From contig DAOUMU010000353.1 of assembly GCA_034409055.1 (NCBI GenBank), positions 1 through 26,368 of the forward strand: a stretch of DNA of 26,368 bases, written 5' to 3'. Both the position numbers and the translations under genes were made by a program. Shown here piece after piece: positions 13,486 to 22,039 of this stretch. Position 1 is the first letter of the stretch; every line of letters begins with the position of its first letter. The notes beneath the pieces were generated by a model, which had not been told where the DNA came from, did no database searches, and worked only from the letters and a program-made list of their open reading frames with translations. Source of the stretch: DAOUMU01 sp034409055. GTDB taxonomy: Bacteria; Chloroflexota; Anaerolineae; 4572-78; J111.

Positions 13486-15168
13486 TTATGAATTAGCCCT
13501 AATTTCCGCTTTGAGCTGTTTGAGTCGCTTCATCACGTCGTTGGCGCCTCGCCCAAAGTAGTCGTGCAGGGTGACGTACTCGGCAAATAACTGGTCGTAG
13601 ACTTTTTTGTTTTCGGGGATGGGCTCGTATGCTTCGTCACGCAGGCGGGCCATCTGCTTGGTCGCCTCGAAGATGGAGTCATAGCCACCCACTTCCTTGT
13701 CGGCTGCTACCGCGCCGTGCATAGCCGAACCCAATGCCCCACCCTGGCTGGTGCTGGCAACGTGAATCGGGCGACCGGTCACGTCGGCGTAAATCTGCAT
13801 CAGGAGGGGGTTACGGTCGGGCAGACCGCCCGTTGCTACGATCTCGTTGACCGGCACGTCGTTCTCTTCGAAAGCCTCGATGATGACCCGCGTGCCATAG
13901 GCGGTGGCCTCGATCAAGGCCCGGTAGATCTCTTCCGGCTTGGTGGCCAGGGTGGCCCCTAGCAACATACCGGTCAAATCTACGTCCACCAACACGCTGC
14001 GGTTGCCGTTCCACCAGTCCAGGGCCAGCAGCCCGCTTTCGCCCGGCTTCAACTGGGCCGCTTTCTCCTCCAATAGCTTGTGGATATCGAGACCACGGGC
14101 CTCGGCCTCGCGTTCATACGCGGCCGGTACACAGTTCTCCACAAACCAGGCAAAGTGATCGCCCACGCAGGACTGGCCGGCCTCGTACCCGAATAAGTCG
14201 GGAACAATGCCATCTTCCACGTAACCACACATGCCGGGCACAATGCGTTCCTCGGTGCCTAACACCATGTGGCAGTTGGAAGTGCCCATGATGATCACCA
14301 TGCGTCCCGGTTCGGCCACGGTGGCGGCGGGGACAGAGACGTGGGCATCCACATTGGCGATGGCCACGGCGGTGCCCGGCTTCAGGCCGGTCCAGCCGGC
14401 TGCTTCCTCGGTCAACCCCCCGGCTTTCGCCCCCAGGGGATAGATCGTGCGGGACATCTTTTCGTCGACGATGTTCTCCATGCGCGGGTCCAGGGCCTTG
14501 AAAAATTCGTTCGGGGGGAACCCTTCCCGCTTGGACCAGATGGCCTTGTAGCCGGCCGTGCATCCGTTGCGCTTCTCTTCGCCGGTAAGCTGCCATATCA
14601 CCCAGTCTGCTCCCTCGATCAGCCGGTCGGCCGCTTCGTAAACTTCTGGGGCTTCGTCCAGGATTTGCCAGGCCTTGGGGAAGAACCACTCAGAGCTAAT
14701 CTTGCCGCCGTAGCGATCCAGGAAGGTATAACCCAGCTCGCGGGCGATTTCGTTCAGCTTGTTGGCCTCGGGTTGGGCCGCGTGGTGCTTCCACAGTTTA
14801 ACCCAGGCATTGGGATTATTCCGCCATTCGGGCAGAAAGCAGAGGGGCGTACCATCTGCCTTGGTGGGCATCATGGTACAGGCGGTAAAGTCGATGCCCA
14901 GGCCGATGACATCTTCGGGCTCGACCCCGCTTTCCTTGAGCAGGGCCGGAACAGCTTGCTTGAATACCTCCAGATAGTCGTTGGGGTCTTGTAAGGCCCA
15001 GTCGGGCTCCAGACGAATGTCGCTGTCCGGTAATTTTTCATCAATGACGCCGTTTGCGTAGAGATGAACGGTCGCGGCAATTTCTTCCCCGTTCGCCACA
15101 TCTACCAGCACGGCCCGCCCGGACTCGGTGCCGAAGTCTATACCAACTGCATATTTACGCTGACTCAT
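13486..15168 (-). CDS. araB: L-ribulokinase (FGGY family)
   Basis: This 560-residue FGGY-family carbohydrate kinase phosphorylates L-ribulose at O5 using ATP. Its length equals that of typical AraB proteins (about 560), longer than xylulokinases (about 490). The N-terminal phosphate-binding motif is IDFGTESGR (10-18). The ribulokinase-type GTSNCHMVLG, LDWWNGNRS and ATGGLPDRNPLLMQIYADV segments follow in order, the last two covering the second half of the substrate and ATP site. The ATG at 15168 has GGGAGG five bases upstream. It sits 41 bp after the isomerase gene and upstream of araD, with the usual pathway order isomerase-kinase-epimerase. I found no missing catalytic motif. Confidence 0.92.
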   Translation of the reverse strand: MSQRKYAVGIDFGTESGRAVLVDVANGEEIAATVHLYANGVIDEKLPDSDIRLEPDWALQDPNDYLEVFKQAVPALLKESGVEPEDVIGLGIDFTACTMMPTKADGTPLCFLPEWRNNPNAWVKLWKHHAAQPEANKLNEIARELGYTFLDRYGGKISSEWFFPKAWQILDEAPEVYEAADRLIEGADWVIWQLTGEEKRNGCTAGYKAIWSKREGFPPNEFFKALDPRMENIVDEKMSRTIYPLGAKAGGLTEEAAGWTGLKPGTAVAIANVDAHVSVPAATVAEPGRMVIIMGTSNCHMVLGTEERIVPGMCGYVEDGIVPDLFGYEAGQSCVGDHFAWFVENCVPAAYEREAEARGLDIHKLLEEKAAQLKPGESGLLALDWWNGNRSVLVDVDLTGMLLGATLATKPEEIYRALIEATAYGTRVIIEAFEENDVPVNEIVATGGLPDRNPLLMQIYADVTGRPIHVASTSQGGALGSAMHGAVAADKEVGGYDSIFEATKQMARLRDEAYEPIPENKKVYDQLFAEYVTLHDYFGRGANDVMKRLKQLKAEIRANS

Positions 15169-15209
15169 GTTAACCTCCCGATTATGAATTGTGAATGGTG
15201 AATTATCAT

Positions 15210-16652
15210 TTATGAGTGATAGTAGACGTCCCAGCCCAGGTATTTAGCCAGGGCTTCGTTTACGGCTGAGGCGGTTTGTGACAAGTTAATCGCCGTGTGA
15301 TGCTCAAACCCGTTTTCGCAGATGTAGTGCAGCAACTTTTGCAAGTTGGATACTTGCACCACGCCGTATCCGCCGAAAGTATTCAGGGGATCGTTGGTCA
15401 ACTCCCCTTCGCCCACGTAGGCCAAAATCCGGCCGTTGAAGTCGTCGGTGGAGACCCGGCAGAAGGTGAACGGCTCAGCCCGCATCCGGCCGACGACGGT
15501 GCCAAAGGTGCTCTCTTTGCCCACCGTGCCGGCGATAATCTCTTGATAGTCCATCACCGGGATATCGTCGGGCGAGATCAAGCCCGGGTCATCTTCGGCG
15601 GTGAACACCCCTTTGGGCAGGTTAGAGCAGTGGAAAATGACCCCTTTGTCCGGGTCGTCGCCGTAGTTGTTGTTCCAATCGACCAGGGCGCTCGGTTTTT
15701 GCGAGGCCAGAGCCAGGGCGTACATGCCAATCACGCCCGCAATATCCGTCTCGCAGGCCGAGGGCATGAGCTCGTTACTCATCATGCTCATGATCGTACA
15801 TGGCACCACGCCGTAATATTCTTGCATGGCCGTCCAGCATTGGATGGCGCTGGCCACCAGATTGTTGTCTGCCATCCAGTCATCTACGACCACCCCGAAT
15901 CTGGCCATTTTATCCAGGGCCTCGCTGGGGATGCCTTTGGTGGGAATATACTCGTTGATTTGTTCCAACTTGGCCTTGAGCTTGGCCTCACTGGCTTCAA
16001 TGCGGGCGGCAAGACCAAAGACTTCCGACAGGTCAAGCGACTCCACGGTGATACCGGTCCGCTCGAGCAGTTTCTCGCTGAAACGAACGGTGTTGAAGGC
16101 AGCCGGGCGGGCGCCAATCACCCCAACGCGAGTGTTGCGCAAACCCCGCACCACCCGGCAAGTACTGACAAAGCGACTCAAGTCGGTCCTAAAACTCTCG
16201 CTTTCCGGGTCTACCGTGTGCAGGCTGGTCAGAGAGTAGTTGATACCGTACTGATGCAGGTTGTTGCAAACCGACATCTTACCGCAGAAGGAGTCACGCC
16301 GGTCGGCGATGGTCATCTTCTGGGCATCGTCGGCGAAGGCATGGATCAGAACCGGCACATTTAAATCTGCCCAGCGTAAGGTATTGGCCACTGCCCGCTC
16401 ATCGCCAAAGTTAGGCAGGGTGACCAGAACACCGTCAATCTCCTCACGGTGTTGCTTGAACAGGTCGGCACACTTTTGAGCGTCTGTCAAGCTCTCGACG
16501 CTGCCGAAGGGGCTATCTTCCGGGGTTAACATCACCGCCCCGATCCCTTCTTCTTCTAATACCTTCAGAATGGTTTGCCGTCCTGTTTCACACAGGTGGT
16601 CGGGGAAAAAACCCCGATTGCCAACAATAACACCTAAGACTGGTTTGCTCAT
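15210..16652 (-). CDS. L-fucose/L-arabinose isomerase-family protein, probable L-arabinose isomerase
   Basis: This 480-residue protein belongs to the fucose/arabinose isomerase fold. An N-terminal Rossmann-like domain (LGVIVGNRGFFPDHL, DGVLVTLPNFGDE) is followed by a central domain (RVGVIGARPAAFNTVRFSE, MMSNELMPSACETDIAGVIGMYAL) and a C-terminal barrel with the FHCSNLP and EHHTAINL segments, where His and Glu residues bind the metal. It is not closely like E. coli AraA. It resembles the broad COG2407-type group, which includes fucose isomerases and uncharacterised sugar isomerases. With araB and araD immediately downstream and no other isomerase in the window, L-arabinose to L-ribulose is the expected reaction. 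The ATG at 16652 has AAGGAG nearby. A different pentose or deoxy sugar cannot be excluded. Confidence 0.85.
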   Translation of the reverse strand: MSKPVLGVIVGNRGFFPDHLCETGRQTILKVLEEEGIGAVMLTPEDSPFGSVESLTDAQKCADLFKQHREEIDGVLVTLPNFGDERAVANTLRWADLNVPVLIHAFADDAQKMTIADRRDSFCGKMSVCNNLHQYGINYSLTSLHTVDPESESFRTDLSRFVSTCRVVRGLRNTRVGVIGARPAAFNTVRFSEKLLERTGITVESLDLSEVFGLAARIEASEAKLKAKLEQINEYIPTKGIPSEALDKMARFGVVVDDWMADNNLVASAIQCWTAMQEYYGVVPCTIMSMMSNELMPSACETDIAGVIGMYALALASQKPSALVDWNNNYGDDPDKGVIFHCSNLPKGVFTAEDDPGLISPDDIPVMDYQEIIAGTVGKESTFGTVVGRMRAEPFTFCRVSTDDFNGRILAYVGEGELTNDPLNTFGGYGVVQVSNLQKLLHYICENGFEHHTAINLSQTASAVNEALAKYLGWDVYYHS

Positions 16653-16715
16653 AATGTCATCTCCTTTGCTGTTTTAGATTTTTATTTAACTTTATATGTA
16701 TCATCTCAATAATTC

Positions 16716-16757
16716 GGGGTGATGTAAGACAAACTTAAGTTTGTCCTACAAAACCCC
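16716..16757. repeat. Palindrome between UroD-family gene and isomerase gene
   Basis: GTAAGACAAAC / GTTTGTCCTAC (16724-16749) with TTAA at the centre and one mismatch. GGGG at 16716 and CCCC at 16754 extend the stem. No T run follows on the minus strand, so a terminator is not supported. It is either a dispersed palindrome or a processing site. Confidence 0.5.
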
Positions 16758-16797
16758 CTACTTTTTGAGAAGATACCTTTATATTTAGACAAACTCG

Positions 16798-17946
16798 TCA
16801 ATACCATCCATATTCGAGGGCTGTTTCAAACATAGTGACAATATTTTCAGGGGGGATATGGGCCTGGATATTGTGCACGGCGGCAAAGACGAATCCACCA
16901 CCAGGGGCCAGGTCGTCAATGCGCCGTTTGACTTCGTCGGCTACTTCTTCCGGCCTGGTGAAGGGCAACACATATTGAGTATCGACCCCACCACCCCAGA
17001 AAACGATATCTTGGCCATACACTTCCTTTAGTCGCCTGGTGTCCATGCCACGAGCCGAAACCTGGACCGGGTTGAGAATGTCAAAACCCATTTCGATCAA
17101 ATCCGGGATCAGGTCATAGACAGCTCCGCAACTGTGATAGTACACCTTAGCATTTGTCTTGCGCTTGATCACCTCTAACAAACGGCGTTGTTTAGGTTTG
17201 ATCATCTTGCGGTAAAGATCAGGAGCAATGAGCCACCCATGCTGACCACATAGATCATCCCAATAGGTAAAAACTTGCAGGTATTCCCCTACCTGCTCTA
17301 AATAGTTGTGGCAGGACTCGATGTAGATTTCGGTAATTTGGTCCATCAGCCGGTCGGCAAATTTTGGCTCAGAGACCAGGGCCATCAAGAAATTCTCCAG
17401 GCCCATCGTTCTGGCTGGTTGCTCAAAAATGCCACCGCCGATGACGGCGCTGCCTACCAAGGCATAATCTGTGTTTTCGTAGAGATGTTTAGCTTGTTCG
17501 CGAAGTTGGGCATTATAGTCCGGGGGATCAGGTTGTGGCCAGGTGTAGTTATCCAGGGCCTCCATGGTAGGCTCCTTGATGGGAAAATCGACCCAGTCGA
17601 AATATAGCCCCTTCTCTTTTGGCATATGTAATTTGGAGCCCCAACGGTCGATGAAGGCGTAGTAGTCACCCTCCTCAAAAATGTCCACGTCCGAGGCAGT
17701 AGCAGCCGGCAACTGGACCATACGAAAATCTACGCCAAAACGCTGCAAAAGTGCCTCATCCAGGTAAGGTAATTGCTGGACGTAATCTATCAAACGAATC
17801 TCTTCTAAATCCATCCCCAGGTGTTGTTTCAAATCGATGTATGCTTTTTTATGGATAGAAGAACAAATGCTGCCCCCCAGATCGATAGGGATACGGTCAG
17901 GTTCTTTGTGGTCCAGGGCTAATATGACCCGTTCTCGTGGATTCAT
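16798..17946 (-). CDS. UroD/MtaA-family protein 1 (HSCG type)
   Basis: This 382-residue protein has the uroporphyrinogen decarboxylase/corrinoid methyltransferase fold. It begins MNPRERVILALDHKEPDRIPID, the usual start of the MtaA/CmuA-like branch, and has YWDDLCGQ near 228-235 and YYHSCG at 269-274 (H271, C273), followed by LIEMGFDILNPVQ. The H-x-C motif matches two of the zinc ligands of methylcobamide:CoM methyltransferases. The Arg/Asp signature of true heme-pathway HemE is not evident. The ATG at 17946 has AGGAAGG eight bases upstream. It sits between a sugar importer and araA/B/D-like genes with no corrinoid protein nearby, so the substrate is unknown. Confidence 0.85.
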   Translation of the reverse strand: MNPRERVILALDHKEPDRIPIDLGGSICSSIHKKAYIDLKQHLGMDLEEIRLIDYVQQLPYLDEALLQRFGVDFRMVQLPAATASDVDIFEEGDYYAFIDRWGSKLHMPKEKGLYFDWVDFPIKEPTMEALDNYTWPQPDPPDYNAQLREQAKHLYENTDYALVGSAVIGGGIFEQPARTMGLENFLMALVSEPKFADRLMDQITEIYIESCHNYLEQVGEYLQVFTYWDDLCGQHGWLIAPDLYRKMIKPKQRRLLEVIKRKTNAKVYYHSCGAVYDLIPDLIEMGFDILNPVQVSARGMDTRRLKEVYGQDIVFWGGGVDTQYVLPFTRPEEVADEVKRRIDDLAPGGGFVFAAVHNIQAHIPPENIVTMFETALEYGWY

Positions 17947-18004
17947 AGTTTTTTCCTTCCTGGCTAAAAAGATGACTCGTATCCTCTTTAAATTTGTTGG
18001 TGAC

Positions 18005-18076
18005 GTAGGGACGAGGCAAGTCGGATTGATAGTGATCGAAGCAAACAAGCCGCGTTCCGACTTGCCTCGCCCTTAC
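18005..18076. repeat. Inverted repeat downstream of DUF4160 gene
   Basis: Arms 18005-18025 and 18056-18076 (GTAGGGACGAGGCAAGTCGGA-type) pair with two mismatches around a 30-nt loop. It lies between the DUF4160 gene and UroD-family gene 1. GGACGAGGCAAG palindromes of this kind are dispersed in Chloroflexota-like genomes. It could also end the transcript of the DUF pair. Confidence 0.55.
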
Positions 18077-18098
18077 TTTTGGAGGGGATACTGTCTCC

Positions 18099-18359
18099 CT
18101 ATTTCAGAGGTTCTATCTTGCCTAATGGTTCCGAGTTCCTCGCCCTTTCCCATAGAATCCTGAGTTCATCTTGATGTAAAGATGTCCATTCCACGACTAA
18201 ACCTAAAGCTCTGGATGGCAACTTCCCCGAAATTATGGCAAGTGTGTTGATATTCACCAACACTTCATACTCCCCATACTCCGCATGAAAATGTGGTGGC
18301 GGGTGCTCATTAAAATACATTTTAATGACAATCCCATAAAACCGACTGATCTCAAGCAT
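18099..18359 (-). CDS. DUF4160 family protein
   Basis: This 86-residue protein shows the DUF4160 pattern clearly: an early IVIKMYFNEHPPPHFHAEYGEYE segment, then INTLAIISGKLPSRALGLVVEW and LHQDELRILWERAR. The function is not established. It is regularly found paired with DUF2442 proteins, as here, and the two have been discussed as a toxin-antitoxin-like pair. The start overlaps the end of the DUF2442 gene by 8 bp, so the two are co-translated. It is inserted between two UroD-family genes and is probably unrelated to sugar use. Confidence 0.85.
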   Translation of the reverse strand: MLEISRFYGIVIKMYFNEHPPPHFHAEYGEYEVLVNINTLAIISGKLPSRALGLVVEWTSLHQDELRILWERARNSEPLGKIEPLK

Positions 18360-18636
18360 TTAGCAGCTCTGCTTTCAAATTTGGGAATAACTGCTCAGGG
18401 GTTTTGCCAGTTATGGTCATATAAACCGTATCAGGACATATATCAATCTCATCACTCCAAGCTATCTGACCACTGTTGCCAATGTAAACCTTTTCAAAAG
18501 CAGTATAGTCATTCCACAATGAAAAGACCCCTTTTCCTGCAAGATGTGAAAGATCAATTTCACCTTCCACGCCATCAGAATATTTTACCCATAACTTGTA
18601 GTTCGGTAGGGCTTTAACTTGCACTGGCTTAAACAT
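18352..18636 (-). CDS. DUF2442 family protein
   Basis: This 94-residue protein matches the DUF2442 layout: a first strand pair YKLWVKYSDGVEGEIDLSHL, the GVFSLW turn, FEKVYIGNSGQIAWSDEIDICPDTVYM and a C-terminal tail. DUF2442 proteins are small and probably DNA- or protein-binding. With DUF4160 they form a widespread two-gene module whose activity is not settled. A promoter with a perfect -10 box lies 35 bp upstream (18671-18699), so the pair is likely to be expressed separately from the sugar operon. GGAG is present before the ATG at 18636. Confidence 0.85.
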   Translation of the reverse strand: MFKPVQVKALPNYKLWVKYSDGVEGEIDLSHLAGKGVFSLWNDYTAFEKVYIGNSGQIAWSDEIDICPDTVYMTITGKTPEQLFPNLKAELLNA

Positions 18637-18670
18637 TTGCTATCACCACTCCGTTTCTTATAGTAAAATG

Positions 18671-18699
18671 ATTATACGGATTCCAGTATAAAATGTTAT
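18671..18699 (-). promoter_or_regulatory. Promoter for the DUF2442-DUF4160 pair
   Basis: The -10 box TATAAT (18671-18676) and -35-like ATAACA (18694-18699, four of six consensus bases) are separated by 17 bp on the minus strand. TTATACGGA repeats at 18672-18680 and 18696-18704 overlap both boxes, which could allow autoregulation. Confidence 0.5.
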
Positions 18700-18750
18700 A
18701 CGGACACCGTCTAATTTTTTAGGTCGGATAATCAGGTGAATTGGCCCCCC

Positions 18751-19857
18751 CTATAAAGCGCTATAAGGTGTTTTGGTGATCGTATTGACCATAGCCCAAA
18801 AGTTTTCAAGGGGGGTATCGAGCTGCACGTGATGGGTCGGACCCAAGATCAACCCGCCATTTTTACCCAGGGTTTTCAAACGGGCAATCACTTCTGCTTC
18901 AACCTCGGCCGGTGTTCCAAAGGGGAGGGTATATTGCTCATCAATTGAGCCCCAGAAACATAGCTTATCCCCGTACGACTTTTTTATTTTTTCGGGGTTC
19001 ATAGAGCGTGGTTGAATTGGATTGAGAATATCCAAACCGATTTCAATCAAATCGGGAATGATTGGAGAAATGTCCCCATCTGAGTGATAAGCTATCTTTA
19101 CCGCAGGGTTGATACTTTTGAGGGTAGATATAAATGTGGCCAGGCGGGGTTTCAAGAATCGGCGCCAGGTTTCCGGGGAGATGAGCATACTATTCTGGGC
19201 CCCAACGTCATCCCCAATCCAGATCATATCTACACCCATTTCTACCAATTTTTTGGCAGCAGTGAGGTGATAATTAAAAGGAATATCAAACAGTTTCTCG
19301 ATAAGATCGGGGTTGAGGGCCAGGTCTATCAATGTTTTTTCATATCCCCTGAGCGCCCAGGCGGTTTCAAAAATGGTGGTCACGGTAACGCCCACAAGCC
19401 AGTACTCGTCCTTGTATGCTTTGATGGCTCTTTCCGCTTCAAGATATAACTCGGGCCGGTTTGGATCGGGTGGGTGGTATGAGTCGATGGCCTGATCATC
19501 GGCCAGGGGGTGGGCCACCATTTCAGTGTAATAGCCCTGACCGAATTTTGTTTGATAGGGCGCGTTCCGCCAGGTGACTCCCCATTCATCGGTATAGGTC
19601 TGGCCATCCTGACTGTAGGTTTCGGTGGCGTAGTAGGAGTTGGCCCAACCGACGGAAGTTAAAAGCATATCTTCACCCAACGCCCGCTCCATCACGTAAG
19701 TATTCCCACCGCCGTGAGGGTTATGCAAATCTTCGTCTTTTAATCCCATGTCACTTTTGAGCCGCGAAGCAAATTCGGGCGTAAAGCTAATTTGCATCGG
19801 ACATCGATCAGGTTTCTCATAATTGAGGGCCATGAGTAGGCGGTCGCGATGTTTCAT
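18751..19857 (-). CDS. UroD/MtaA-family protein 2 (HSDG type)
   Basis: This 368-residue protein is a paralogue of the protein at 16798-17946 and shares the N-terminal MKHRDRLLMALNYEKPDR start, MIWIGDDVGAQ at 211-221 and the LIEIGLDILNPIQ segment. Its metal-site motif is YHSDG (H258, D260), so the Cys of H-x-C is replaced by Asp. That change argues against zinc-thiolate methyltransferase chemistry of the MtaA kind and marks a distinct subfamily. The ATG at 19857 has GGAGG upstream. It follows the ribose-type importer genes by about 270 bp. The substrate is unknown. Linkage to a sugar importer suggests a glycoside or methylated sugar, which is inference. Confidence 0.85.
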   Translation of the reverse strand: MKHRDRLLMALNYEKPDRCPMQISFTPEFASRLKSDMGLKDEDLHNPHGGGNTYVMERALGEDMLLTSVGWANSYYATETYSQDGQTYTDEWGVTWRNAPYQTKFGQGYYTEMVAHPLADDQAIDSYHPPDPNRPELYLEAERAIKAYKDEYWLVGVTVTTIFETAWALRGYEKTLIDLALNPDLIEKLFDIPFNYHLTAAKKLVEMGVDMIWIGDDVGAQNSMLISPETWRRFLKPRLATFISTLKSINPAVKIAYHSDGDISPIIPDLIEIGLDILNPIQPRSMNPEKIKKSYGDKLCFWGSIDEQYTLPFGTPAEVEAEVIARLKTLGKNGGLILGPTHHVQLDTPLENFWAMVNTITKTPYSAL

Positions 19858-19960
19858 TTTTAACCCCCTCCTCCCTATTAGTCGCCAGTGGCCCAGACCT
19901 GCCAGGTGAGCCACTCAGGCTAATTCATCAGGGAAGAAATACAAAGCTCCGCTGCGATCT

Positions 19961-20060
19961 GGAGTCGAGGCTTTAGCCGGTGAAAGTCTTGATGCCTTGA
20001 CCGGCTGAAGCCTCGACTCCACTGGGCCACGTGGCTGAAGCCTCGACCCCACTGGGCCAG
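19961..20060. repeat. Palindrome plus tandem 30-bp repeat after the permease gene
   Basis: GGAGTCGAGGCTTTAGCCGG (19961-19980) is inverted at 20001-20020 with one mismatch. Part of its right arm repeats as a 28-bp unit at 20003-20030 and 20033-20060 (GGCTGAAGCCTCGACTCC-type). The stem may act as a transcription end for the importer genes. Apparent ORFs here are driven by the repeat. Confidence 0.6.
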
Positions 20061-20078
20061 GCGGGCATGTTTCTTGGT

Positions 20079-20118
20079 AGTGATCACTGAATACTGATGA
20101 CTGACCACTGATCACTGA
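20079..20118. repeat. AGTGATCACT palindromic cluster
   Basis: A 10-bp perfect palindrome AGTGATCACT (20079-20088), followed by GACTGACCACTGATCACTGA, forms nested short inverted repeats directly after the permease stop. It appears to be a dispersed-repeat remnant. Confidence 0.4.
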
Positions 20119-20123
20119 GTCTT

Positions 20124-21143
20124 TCACCCCAGTCTTCTCCGCAAGATAGCGTGCATCGAAACCGATATGATGATGATCAAACCATAAATGAGTTGGGTCC
20201 AAAAACCGGTCAGGCCGATAGCCACAATGGCCGCTTCAATGGCTCCAATGATAAAACTGCCGATAAATGTGCCAAAGACTGTACCGACCCCACCAAATAC
20301 CGATGTGCCCCCCAGGAAGACGGCGGCCAGAGTGCGCAACAAGTAACCATCCCCCAGAGAAGGCCAGAAAAAGGATACTTGCAAACTGGCCAGGATACCG
20401 CCAAAGGCGGCGGCCATGCCGACTAAGGCAAACATCAACATGCGGGTGAGAGCGGTGTTAATACCCATCAGCCCCGCAGTCTGTTTGTTATCACCGATTA
20501 CATAAATATTGGCCCCGAATCTATGGCGATTCAGCAGCACCCATGTGGCGATGGCGATGACCACCAGCCAAATCATTTGCATCGGTATGCCCCCAGATTT
20601 TCCGACCAGCATGTTGTAAATAAACGTTCCTTTGGTCTCAACCAGGGTATTACCTTTACCACCTAAAAGCACTAAAACTGCCCCCCGCCAGAAAAACTGA
20701 GTGCCAATGGTCACCACTAAGGAGGGAATGCCAATCCAGACCACGATGACCCCATTCATCAGTCCGGCCAGAAATCCGGTCAATAAACCCGCTAACAGAG
20801 ACAAAAGGACATTGCCGGTGGCGTTAAATACCGTGACAAAGGCCACCATACCAATGGCCATGACTGACGGGAATGACAAATCCATTTCGCCCGCGATAAT
20901 GAGCATGGTTAGGGGTGAGGCCACGATGGCAAAGAAAGGTATGGTTGACATAAAGGCTAAATAGATTTGCGGAGAAAGAAAGGTTTGCGGAGCAGTGATG
21001 ATGAAGAATATCCACATCCCTATAAAAACTACCAGAATCCCTAACTGGGCTCCATACGTTCGCAGAAATCTGGCAAAATCGAATTTCACTTGAGACTTTT
21101 GCAGGCTTTGCTTGGCCCCGGTTTTTTCAGCAGTAGAACTCAT
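20124..21143 (-). CDS. Sugar ABC transporter permease (ribose/RbsC type)
   Basis: This 339-residue integral membrane protein belongs to the CUT2 permease family (RbsC/XylH/AraH type), with roughly nine to ten hydrophobic segments. Family segments visible are IAGEMDLSFPSVMAIG, MNGVIVVWIGIPSLVVTIGT, NRHRFGANIYVIGDNKQTAGLMGIN and LRTLAAVFLGGTSVFGGVGTVFG. Such permeases form the channel with one ATPase and a periplasmic or lipoprotein binding protein; both are the next genes upstream. The ATG at 21143 has AAAGGA upstream. The sugar is not defined, but L-arabinose fits the enzymes downstream. Confidence 0.9.
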   Translation of the reverse strand: MSSTAEKTGAKQSLQKSQVKFDFARFLRTYGAQLGILVVFIGMWIFFIITAPQTFLSPQIYLAFMSTIPFFAIVASPLTMLIIAGEMDLSFPSVMAIGMVAFVTVFNATGNVLLSLLAGLLTGFLAGLMNGVIVVWIGIPSLVVTIGTQFFWRGAVLVLLGGKGNTLVETKGTFIYNMLVGKSGGIPMQMIWLVVIAIATWVLLNRHRFGANIYVIGDNKQTAGLMGINTALTRMLMFALVGMAAAFGGILASLQVSFFWPSLGDGYLLRTLAAVFLGGTSVFGGVGTVFGTFIGSFIIGAIEAAIVAIGLTGFWTQLIYGLIIIISVSMHAILRRRLG

Positions 21144-21246
21144 CTTATACGATCCTTTATTAGTACCCTTAGGCTAAGTTTTGCGAGGTTAAAATCGGAT
21201 GGCATGGGGATGCCGTTTTACCAATCAAAATTTGCCTTACAGTGCA

Positions 21247-22008
21247 TTAGTCAAAGCTGCCTGTTTCAGCGACCCGGTACATTTTGTCCATCAGGTCTTC
21301 CAGGGTTATGTCTTTAGTCATAAATTCGCCCGCCACCCGGCCACGATCCAGCACCACCACGCGATCAGCCACCGAATAGACGTGGAAAATATTATGATCA
21401 ATGAAAATAGCTGACTTGCCGGCAGTTTTGATATCACGCACAAAATTAAGCAATTTGCGGGTTTCTTTCAAAGACAAACCCATAGTGGGCTCGTCTAAAA
21501 CAATGATTTCGGCGTCGAAATATAAGGCTCTGACGATGGCTACGCCTTGCTTTTCGCCACCGGAGAATGTTCTGATGGCCGAGTCTGGGCTAACGGCCGT
21601 TGAGGTAAACCCCATCGATTCAAGCATCAATCTGTTGGTCTCCTCCTGCATCTCTTTGACCTTAAGAAAGCCCAGAGAATTGCTTATCTCACGGCCAATA
21701 AAGATATTTCGCCACAGAGTCTGCAGTTCTGCCAGAGCCCGCTCTTGATAAACTGTTTCAACACCCAGGGTTCGGGCTTTGGGAACCGTTAAATGCTCAA
21801 CTTTTTGGCCATTAAAGTAAATTTCGCCCTCATCAGGGTGGTGGTAACCGGTGACTATTTTTATCAGCGTCGATTTACCGGCCCCATTATCTCCAAGCAA
21901 ACCAACCACCTCGTTACGTCCTAACTTAAAATCGATATTGCGCAACGATCGAACTTCTCCGAAAGATTTAGAGATATTTCTTAATTCAAGCCTGAAATCG
22001 TTATCCAT
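21247..22008 (-). CDS. Sugar ABC transporter ATPase, single-domain
   Basis: This 253-residue ATPase has Walker A GDNGAGKST, Q-loop VYQER, signature FSGGEKQGVAIVRAL, Walker B IIVLDEPT and a switch His in IFIDHN. It carries one ABC domain, whereas RbsA/AraG-type partners of CUT2 permeases have two fused domains. It therefore resembles FrcA-type transporters and should act as a homodimer. It is co-directional with the lipoprotein (125 bp upstream) and permease (103 bp downstream). The ATG at 22008 has GGAG upstream. Confidence 0.9.
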   Translation of the reverse strand: MDNDFRLELRNISKSFGEVRSLRNIDFKLGRNEVVGLLGDNGAGKSTLIKIVTGYHHPDEGEIYFNGQKVEHLTVPKARTLGVETVYQERALAELQTLWRNIFIGREISNSLGFLKVKEMQEETNRLMLESMGFTSTAVSPDSAIRTFSGGEKQGVAIVRALYFDAEIIVLDEPTMGLSLKETRKLLNFVRDIKTAGKSAIFIDHNIFHVYSVADRVVVLDRGRVAGEFMTKDITLEDLMDKMYRVAETGSFD

Positions 22009-22039
22009 ATATCAGCTCCAACAAAAAACGAATGATAAA

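Noticed and set aside
15297..16364. A 355-codon open frame on the plus strand opposite the isomerase gene
   Set aside because: It is a GC-rich antisense shadow. The minus-strand frame has clear family motifs and a ribosome binding site; this one has neither.
19915..20202. 95-codon ORF after the permease gene
   Set aside because: It is composed of tandem and inverted repeats and overlaps the permease end in another frame.
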